A DNA stretch of 64,000 nucleotides from Salipiger abyssi (GTDB taxonomy: Bacteria; Pseudomonadota; Alphaproteobacteria; Rhodobacterales; Rhodobacteraceae), in assembly GCF_017311415.1 (NCBI RefSeq), contig NZ_JAEKIS010000004.1, forward strand, positions 124,001 to 188,000, read 5' to 3'. Shown here piece after piece: positions 58,693 through 64,000 of the stretch (positions are counted from its first letter, which is position 1; the number at the start of each line of letters is the position of its first letter). The notes under the pieces are model-generated. The model was not told the origin of the DNA. It worked only from the letters and a program-made list of their open reading frames with translations, and made no database searches. A program made the translations under genes and the position numbers.

Positions 58693-58708
58693 TTATGGTA
58701 TACCATAA
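58693..58708. promoter_or_regulatory. Perfect 16-bp palindrome upstream of the MBL gene pair
   Basis: TTATGGTATACCATAA reads the same on both strands and overlaps a TATTAT (-10-like, 58691-58696). It is 16-31 bp upstream of the first MBL gene start. Its core TGGTATACCAT recurs with one change at 55095, before the carboxylase operon. The GT-N2-AC pattern suits GntR-type repressors. Confidence 0.7.
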
Positions 58709-58723
58709 GATGAAGTGAGAGAC

Positions 58724-59554
58724 ATGAAGATCAAAGCGCTCGATCCGCCCACCGGCAACCTGCCCCGCCGCATCGCCGAAGACCTGCTCTGGGCCGGTGG
58801 CTGCATGGGGGTCACCTTCAAGGGGAAAACCGTCTACGGACATTTTTCCTGCTTTCTCATCAAGGGATCGGAAAAGACGCTCCTGGTGGATACCGGCCAC
58901 CCGATGCACTGGGACACGCTGGAGCCCGAGATCGAGGCATTCCTCGACGGGCGGCCCCTGGATTACGTGTTCTCGACCCATTGCGAATTCCCGCATGCGG
59001 GGCTGCTGCCCAACTGGCTGGAGAAATATCCCAACGCCATCGCGCTGGGGAATATCTGGGACGACCGGCTTTACTATCCCGATCTCGTGGACCGGTTCCA
59101 GCCGACCGAACCGGGTGACCGGATCGACCTGGGCGACCGCGAATTCCTGATCGTTCCGGCGATCTGGAAAGACCTGAACAGCTCGCAATGGGGCTTCGAT
59201 ACCAAATCGCGCACGCTCTATGTCTCGGACGGGTTCGCCTATTTGCATTACCACCATCCGGGCGAGACGGACTACATGACCAGCGAGATCCCGACACCGG
59301 ATATCGAGCTTGTGCAGTTCTTCAACGAACGTGCCCTGCAATGGACGCGCTACACCGATGCGAGCCTGACCTTCACCCAGATCGACGATCTGCTCGCGGC
59401 GCTGAAACCGCGCCTGATCGCGCCCGCCCATGGCGGGCTGATCGACGACACGATCGAGGAACTGGCCGATCTCTTCAAGAACGGCATGGCCGTCTATCAA
59501 CCCGGACAGGGGCCCGTGCCCGCGTCCCAGAACCGCATGGTCACCGCGAAATGA
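58724..59554 (+). CDS. Metallo-beta-lactamase-fold protein with HxExPH motif
   Basis: The 276-residue protein has the MBL fold: FLIKGSEKTLLVDTGHP, YVFSTHCEFPHAGLLPNWL, LYVSDGFAYL with Asp169, and IAPAHGGLIDD with His236. The usual HxHxDH motif is His86-Cys-Glu88-Phe-Pro-His91. An HxExDH motif is known in flavodiiron proteins, which bind two irons, so this could be an oxygen- or redox-active di-metal site lacking the Asp. It overlaps the next MBL gene by 4 bp. Start is ATG 58724 (GTG 58715 is possible). Confidence 0.85.
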   Translation: MKIKALDPPTGNLPRRIAEDLLWAGGCMGVTFKGKTVYGHFSCFLIKGSEKTLLVDTGHPMHWDTLEPEIEAFLDGRPLDYVFSTHCEFPHAGLLPNWLEKYPNAIALGNIWDDRLYYPDLVDRFQPTEPGDRIDLGDREFLIVPAIWKDLNSSQWGFDTKSRTLYVSDGFAYLHYHHPGETDYMTSEIPTPDIELVQFFNERALQWTRYTDASLTFTQIDDLLAALKPRLIAPAHGGLIDDTIEELADLFKNGMAVYQPGQGPVPASQNRMVTAK

Positions 59555-60453
59555 GCATCGCCCCTCCCGTTACCGCCACCCCGTCCAGCCCCGGAACCGC
59601 GCTTTGGGGCGAGACGCTGTTCGGCGCCCCCTGCATGGTCAAGCTCGACGCGCCGCTCTCCTTTCAGCCGAAGACCGCGACCGGCTGGATGCCCTTCAAC
59701 TTCTACGCGCTGCGCGATGGCGACGACCTGATGCTGATCGACACCGGCGTCACCGTGCAGGAGCCCGGTATCCGCGCGCTGCTTGAGCGGATCGTGCCGG
59801 GGGCCACGCGGCGCCGGCTTCTGGCGACGCGGCGCGAACCCGATACCACCATGAACCTGCCCTGGCTGGTCGCGGATTACGGCATCAGCGCCGTGCACAC
59901 CGCCGGCGATCTGAACCCGCTGGATTTCTTCGCCCAGATGGAGGATGCCGCCGCCGCCGCGCAGATCCACGCGCTGACCAAGGCCGATTTCTGCCCGATG
60001 CCCGCCGATGCGGTGATGGATGTGGGCAGCTCGACCGTGGCGCTGCACCGCACGACGCTGCGCGTGCTGTCGGCGGCCTGGGTCTATCACGACGCCTCGC
60101 GCACGCTCTTCACATCCGACTTCTTCGGCTTCCTGCTTTGCGACAGCCCGGACGCGCCCACCGTGGTGACACCCACCGCAGACCAGATCAGCCCGGAGCG
60201 GCAGAAGGCGTTCATCTGTGCCAAGTTCGACTGGCTGATCGGCATCGACACGACCCCGATGATTGCCGAGCTCAAGGCGCTGATGGACGGGCCGCCCATC
60301 GACCGGATCTGCCCGGAATTCGGCTGCGTCATCGAAGGGGCGGAGGCGGTGCGCATGGTCATCGAGTCGTGCTGCGTCGCGCTCGAAGAGCTGAGCCGCG
60401 AGACCTTTCCCAACGCGCTTGGCGATTTCATCGACCGGTTCGGCCCGTTCTGA
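59551..60453 (+). CDS. Second MBL-fold protein with a largely lost metal motif
   Basis: The 300-residue protein keeps the MBL scaffold (GDDLMLIDTGVTVQEPGIRA, ASRTLFTSDFFGFLL). The metal loop reads LATRREPDTTMN: Glu96 and Asp98 remain but both His positions are Arg94 and Thr99. The final His of the family is also missing (CPEFGCVIEG). It is likely a non-catalytic partner or an enzyme with another mechanism. It overlaps the first MBL gene (ATGA) and ends before a bidirectional terminator. Confidence 0.8.
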   Translation: MSIAPPVTATPSSPGTALWGETLFGAPCMVKLDAPLSFQPKTATGWMPFNFYALRDGDDLMLIDTGVTVQEPGIRALLERIVPGATRRRLLATRREPDTTMNLPWLVADYGISAVHTAGDLNPLDFFAQMEDAAAAAQIHALTKADFCPMPADAVMDVGSSTVALHRTTLRVLSAAWVYHDASRTLFTSDFFGFLLCDSPDAPTVVTPTADQISPERQKAFICAKFDWLIGIDTTPMIAELKALMDGPPIDRICPEFGCVIEGAEAVRMVIESCCVALEELSRETFPNALGDFIDRFGPF

Positions 60454-60461
60454 GCCGGTTT

Positions 60462-60498
60462 CGCGCTCCGGTTTCTCTCTGGCCGGAGCGCGCTTTTC
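60462..60498. terminator. Bidirectional rho-independent-like terminator
   Basis: CGCGCTCCGG (60462-60471) pairs perfectly over 10 bp with CCGGAGCGCG (60483-60492), followed by CTTTTC on the plus strand. It lies exactly between the convergent MBL2 and MmgE/PrpD genes, so it can serve both; the minus side has only AAA next to the stem. Confidence 0.8.
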
Positions 60499-60503
60499 TT
60501 CCG

Positions 60504-61856
60504 CTACGCCACCGTCTCGGAAGCCCCGGCGAGCGCTGTGAACAGCGCCGCGGCGGGGCGCGTTTCGAGATCGGTGAGCACCGCAAGAACCTCCTGCGCG
60601 CGTGCTTCCCCCAGAACCGGGGCGGCGAGCTTGAGGAACTTGCGCCGGATGCGCGGCGCCAGCGCCGCGCTCGGTGCTCCGGTGTCCGGGATTCCCGCGC
60701 TCTCGCTCAGGATCGCGCCGCTTGCGGTGCCGATGCTGACCACCGCCTGCCATTCGGCTTGCGACGGCTCCACCACCACGCGCACCCGCGCCATCAGCGC
60801 CTGCACCTCGGGCCGCGCGATCACTGCCGCGTCGAAGCTCTCCAGCGCGCCGAGGTCGATCCCCAGCAGGGTCGCTGCCGCACAGAACGGCAGGCTGAAC
60901 TTCGCCTCGTAGCCGCCGGTAGGGATGTTCACGCGGCAGAGCGTGCGCACGGTCTGGGACACCGCGACGACGATCTCGCGGGGGCCCTCGCCCTGCATCG
61001 CCTGCGCGCGCAGCCGTTCGGTGGCCTCGATGGTCGGTTGCGTCCCGCCGCAGGAGGCGGCGAACTTGAAGTAGATGTCGCGGATCGCGAACCGCGCGCC
61101 CAGCCCGTCGAGCCCGGTATCCCAGTCGGGCGCTCCGCCCCGGCTCGAGACAAATCCGCGCGGCGCCTCCAACAGGGTGCCGTGGGCGGTAAAGCCGCGC
61201 GCTGCCAGCTCTGCGGCCAGCACGCCGGACCCGGCGGCGCGCCCGGCCTGAAGCTGCATCGCCGAGGACGACCCGCTGGCATGCAGCCCGGCGGCCTGCG
61301 CAGCCCCCAGCGCCAGCGCCCGGCCCGTTGCCTCCGTATCCAGCCGCAGCACCCGCGCGCCCGCCGCCGCCGCTCCGACGGCGCCGGAGGTGCCAGTGGG
61401 GCTCAGCCCGCGCAGATAGGGCTCGTATCCCACCAGACGACCGAGGCGGCAGGAGATCTCGCTACCCACGGCAACGCCCGCCAGCAGATCGCCGCCCGAT
61501 GCGCCGGTCTTTTCCGCCAGCGCCAGTGCCGTGGCGATGGGCGCCGCCGAGGGGTGGCCGTACATCGGGTAATAGGTGTCGTCGTAATCGTGGATTTCGC
61601 TCGCCGCGCCGTTGACCGTCGCCGCCGCCTGCGCCGGCAGCCGCTCGCGGCGCCCGAAGACGCTGGCCACACCGGCCCCGCCTTCTTCGCCCAGAACCGC
61701 GATCAGCGGGGCGAGCGAAGCGTCGCCCGCCCCTGCGATGGTCACGCCCAGCCAGTCGGTCAGGCAGTTGCGCGCTGTCTCGCGCACCTCTGGCTCCAAG
61801 GTATCGACGGACAAGCCCGCCGCAAATTCCGCGAAGCGCGCGGTCAGCGGCGGCAC
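60504..61856 (-). CDS. MmgE/PrpD-family protein
   Basis: The family includes 2-methylcitrate dehydratase, cis-aconitate decarboxylase and related enzymes on tricarboxylic or imino acids. The protein (450 residues from GTG 61856) has LTDWLGVTIAGAG, EIHDYDDTYYPMYGHPSAAP (the conserved active-site loop), GTSGAVGAAAAGARVLRLD and KFAASCGGTQPTIEATERL. Exact chemistry cannot be read. GTG at 61856 is preferred (GAGG 8 bases upstream); GTG 61862 or ATG 61892 are alternatives that would bring the start closer to, or into, the deacetylase-like gene. It is the last gene of a minus-strand set with the deacetylase and amidase. Confidence 0.88.
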   Translation of the reverse strand: MPPLTARFAEFAAGLSVDTLEPEVRETARNCLTDWLGVTIAGAGDASLAPLIAVLGEEGGAGVASVFGRRERLPAQAAATVNGAASEIHDYDDTYYPMYGHPSAAPIATALALAEKTGASGGDLLAGVAVGSEISCRLGRLVGYEPYLRGLSPTGTSGAVGAAAAGARVLRLDTEATGRALALGAAQAAGLHASGSSSAMQLQAGRAAGSGVLAAELAARGFTAHGTLLEAPRGFVSSRGGAPDWDTGLDGLGARFAIRDIYFKFAASCGGTQPTIEATERLRAQAMQGEGPREIVVAVSQTVRTLCRVNIPTGGYEAKFSLPFCAAATLLGIDLGALESFDAAVIARPEVQALMARVRVVVEPSQAEWQAVVSIGTASGAILSESAGIPDTGAPSAALAPRIRRKFLKLAAPVLGEARAQEVLAVLTDLETRPAAALFTALAGASETVA

Positions 61857-61866
61857 GGGCACGGCC

Positions 61867-62688
61867 TCACTTGGTCTGGTTGAGCCAGGCATCCGCGACC
61901 TCCGAACCAGTGGCGAACCAGACGCCGGGGAAGCGCCGGACATAGGCGATGAACTCGCGCAGCAGCACCAGCCGCGACGGCCGCCCGATGATCTGCGGAT
62001 GCATGATCAGGTCGAACAGCCCACCCCAGCGGTAGATCTCCAGGAACTCCTGCTTCCAGATCTCCAGCACATGGGAATTGGTGAAGATCGGGCGCGGGCT
62101 CTGTATCGAGAACAGGAAATAGACCGCGTCGTCGAGGCTCCAGTGCCAGGGCAGCTCTACCGGGCCATTCGACCCGTCGGCAAGCGTGTGGCGGTAGGGT
62201 TTGTAGTCGTCCAGCATCGAGGAGACGAACTTGAAGTCGCGCGCGGCGAGGATGTCGATCATATTGGGGCTGAGATCGCCGGCGGGCGGGCGGTAGCCCA
62301 CCGGGCGATAGCCCACCGTGCGCTGCAACGCCTCCAGCCCCTTGTCGAACACCTCGGCCTCGCGCTCCGGCTCGTCGGGATTGACGTATTCGTGCAGATA
62401 GCCGTGATGGCCGATCTCGTGCCCGTCCTTCAGGATCGCCTCGACGCGGTCGGTATAGTTCTCCGCCGTCCAGCCGGGCACGAAGAAGGTCGCGGGGAGC
62501 TCCTCCTCGCGCAGCAGTTCTAGGATCTTGGGCACCGCGACCTTGCCGCCATACCCGCCCTGCGACAGCACGCCGGGGCGCTTGGCATTGTTGGGGTCGC
62601 GCGAGAGCCAGAGCGTCTCGGCATCGAAATCGAAGGTCAGCATCACGGCGCATTTCGCTCCGTTGGGCCAGGTGACGGTATCGGACAT
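61867..62688 (-). CDS. Polysaccharide-deacetylase-family hydrolase (PuuE/allantoinase-like)
   Basis: The 273-residue NodB-fold protein has metal motifs TFDFDAETLWLSRDPNNA, HEIGHHGYLHE (His-x3/4-His), and RPVGYRPPAGDLSPNMIDIL, a version seen in allantoinase-like and N-acyl/amide hydrolases rather than cell-wall deacetylases. No signal peptide is seen, so it is cytoplasmic and most likely acts on a small cyclic or linear amide. A GAAAGGAACC site precedes the ATG. It lies 13 bp after the amidase stop. Confidence 0.9.
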   Translation of the reverse strand: MSDTVTWPNGAKCAVMLTFDFDAETLWLSRDPNNAKRPGVLSQGGYGGKVAVPKILELLREEELPATFFVPGWTAENYTDRVEAILKDGHEIGHHGYLHEYVNPDEPEREAEVFDKGLEALQRTVGYRPVGYRPPAGDLSPNMIDILAARDFKFVSSMLDDYKPYRHTLADGSNGPVELPWHWSLDDAVYFLFSIQSPRPIFTNSHVLEIWKQEFLEIYRWGGLFDLIMHPQIIGRPSRLVLLREFIAYVRRFPGVWFATGSEVADAWLNQTK

Positions 62689-62701
62689 GGGGGTTCCTTT
62701 C

Positions 62702-64000
62702 TCAGCGGACCGGCAGTTTCTCGTCCCCGCCCGGCAGGGTGGAGAGCGTTGCGATATCGGGCACGGGGCGGGCCAGCGCCGGCGTCGCCGCCAGCAGCTC
62801 TTCGACGGCGCGGGCCACGCGTAGCAGCCTGAGATCGCCATTGCGCTTGCCGACGATCTGGATGCCGAAGGGCGTGCCCTGATCGTCGAGCCCGCAGGGG
62901 ATCGAGATGCAGGGAAGGTTCAGCATGGTGATCGCATAGGTCAGCGCCACCCAGTCGAAGTAATTGGCCATTTCGCTGTCGTCGATCTTCGAGGGGTAGA
63001 TCTCGTGCTTGGGCCAGGGATAGGCGCCTACCGTGGGCGTGATCAGCACGTCGACGGTTTCGAAGAAGGTCTGCGCGCGGCGGTAGATCCGGGTCTGGTC
63101 CATATGCGCGATGGCCATCTCCTCGATCGAGAACCGTGCCGCATGGGTCAGGTTCTCCTCGACCAGCGGCCCCCAGCGGTCGGGCTCGTCGCGGGCGCGC
63201 TCGGCGTAGAGGGCGATGTAGTTGAAGGCGCGGATGATCTCGTAGGTCTCGCGCGTGCCGGTGAAGTCGGGATGCGCCCAGCCGGTCTCCATGAAGGCCG
63301 AGTCGAACAGACCGACGCGCTCGCGAAAGACCTTGCGCAGCCCGCGGTCGACGGCGGCAAAGCCCAGATCCTCGGAAAAAGCCACGCGCAGCGTCGAGAG
63401 ATCCACCGGCGCGTCGCCCTCGGGCGAAAGCGGCGTGGCCAGCGGATCGATGGCGTCAGAGGTGGCCATGGCCCGCAGCATCAGGTCCACATCGGCCACG
63501 GTCCGACCCATGGGCCCCTGTACCGGGAAATGCGAGAGACCGAAGGGGCGCTTGTCGGAGGCGACGATCCCCGCCGTGGGCCGGTAGCCCACCACGCCGC
63601 AATAGGCTGCCGGAATCCGCAGGCTGCCGGCATTGTCCGAGCCATGCGCCAGAGGCATCATCCCGGTGGAAAGCGCGATGGCCGAGCCGCCGGAGGAGCC
63701 GCCGCAGGTCAGCTTGGGCGCGAAGGGGTTGCCGCTCACGCCATAGACCGGGTTGAACGTGTTGCCGCCCGCGCCCCATTCCGGCGTGTTGGTCTTGGCA
63801 AAGACCAGCGCCCCCTTGGCGCGCAGGTTGGCGACGATATGCTCGTCCTTCTCCGGCACCTGGTCTGCGAACATCGGCGAGCCGTAGGTGGTGCGCAGCC
63901 CGGCGGTGTCGTTGAGATCCTTGATCCCGAGCGGCAGCCCGTGCAGCGGCCCCAGCGCCTCGCCGGCCATCACCGCCGCCTCGGCGCGGCGTGCTGCCTT
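62702..64000 (-). CDS. Amidase signature family hydrolase, 5' end cut by window edge
   Basis: The visible 432 residues belong to the amidase signature family. The catalytic Lys lies in HGLPLGIKDLNDTAGLRT, the cis-Ser in LTCGGSSGGSAIALSTGMM and the nucleophile Ser in HGSDNAGSLRIPAAYCG. These enzymes hydrolyse amides to acids and ammonia. The frame is open to base 64000 (KAARRAEAAVMAGEALG at the edge), so the true start lies outside the window. The gene is upstream of the deacetylase and MmgE/PrpD genes in one minus-strand operon. Confidence 0.93.
   Translation of the reverse strand, partial: KAARRAEAAVMAGEALGPLHGLPLGIKDLNDTAGLRTTYGSPMFADQVPEKDEHIVANLRAKGALVFAKTNTPEWGAGGNTFNPVYGVSGNPFAPKLTCGGSSGGSAIALSTGMMPLAHGSDNAGSLRIPAAYCGVVGYRPTAGIVASDKRPFGLSHFPVQGPMGRTVADVDLMLRAMATSDAIDPLATPLSPEGDAPVDLSTLRVAFSEDLGFAAVDRGLRKVFRERVGLFDSAFMETGWAHPDFTGTRETYEIIRAFNYIALYAERARDEPDRWGPLVEENLTHAARFSIEEMAIAHMDQTRIYRRAQTFFETVDVLITPTVGAYPWPKHEIYPSKIDDSEMANYFDWVALTYAITMLNLPCISIPCGLDDQGTPFGIQIVGKRNGDLRLLRVARAVEELLAATPALARPVPDIATLSTLPGGDEKLPVR

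Overview
The window is high-GC DNA with tightly packed genes, many ATGA stop/start overlaps and few intergenic gaps. Gene content (MucR regulators, several TRAP transporters, CtrA-like boxes at flagellar genes, abundant acyl-CoA enzymes) suggests an alphaproteobacterium of the Rhodobacteraceae/roseobacter group. I see no tRNA, rRNA, CRISPR, insertion sequence or prophage. Both window edges cut a gene: flgK on the left and an amidase on the right.

Region 1 (1-21156) is a flagellar locus. It carries flgK (partial), flgE, flgF, flgG, flgA, flgH, a FliL-like gene, flgD, fliK, motB, motA and a FliJ-like coiled-coil gene. Among these sit a sigma-70 family factor, two adjacent MucR/Ros regulators (one with a broken zinc finger), an orphan winged-helix regulator with a defective receiver domain, and a three-gene overlapping cassette (TPR-glycosyltransferase, GT2-FkbM fusion, membrane-anchored unknown). 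Boxes resembling the CtrA site TTAA-N7-TTAA lie in front of flgE, the fliL-like gene, motA and, more weakly, the winged-helix regulator and the sigma factor.

Region 2 (21190-48624) looks like a catabolic island for a lactone, hydroxy-acid or oxo-acid. A sugar-type (CUT2) ABC importer has one permease fused to an SMP-30/strictosidine-synthase-like beta-propeller, and a second, active-site-poor propeller lies next to it. A FadR-like GntR regulator is divergent. Then come an acyl-CoA synthetase, an APH-type phosphotransferase of the LvaA/ACAD10-11 kind, a second GntR regulator, SDRs, two acyl-CoA dehydrogenases, enoyl-CoA hydratases, a thiolase, a FadB/FadJ-like bifunctional enzyme, a DctPQM TRAP transporter, a MaoC hydratase, a quinone-oxidoreductase-like MDR and an AraC regulator. 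A 15-bp element containing a GntR-type palindrome is repeated exactly at 34583 and 44905 and probably ties the two halves into one regulon.

Region 3 (48634-54870) is a small uronate- or sugar-acid-like operon: a LacI repressor with a clear operator, a DapA-family aldolase/dehydratase, a TAXI-type TRAP transporter and an oligogalacturonate-lyase-family beta-propeller.

Region 4 (55282-64000) has a three-subunit biotin-dependent carboxylase whose carboxyltransferase lacks the usual pyruvate-site motifs, followed by two metallo-beta-lactamase-fold proteins with atypical metal motifs. Convergent with them are an MmgE/PrpD-family protein, a polysaccharide-deacetylase/allantoinase-like protein and an amidase. 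A palindromic operator (TGGTATWCCAT core) is shared by the carboxylase and MBL promoters. Together they suggest an uncharacterised pathway for an amide- or ureide-like carboxylic compound.
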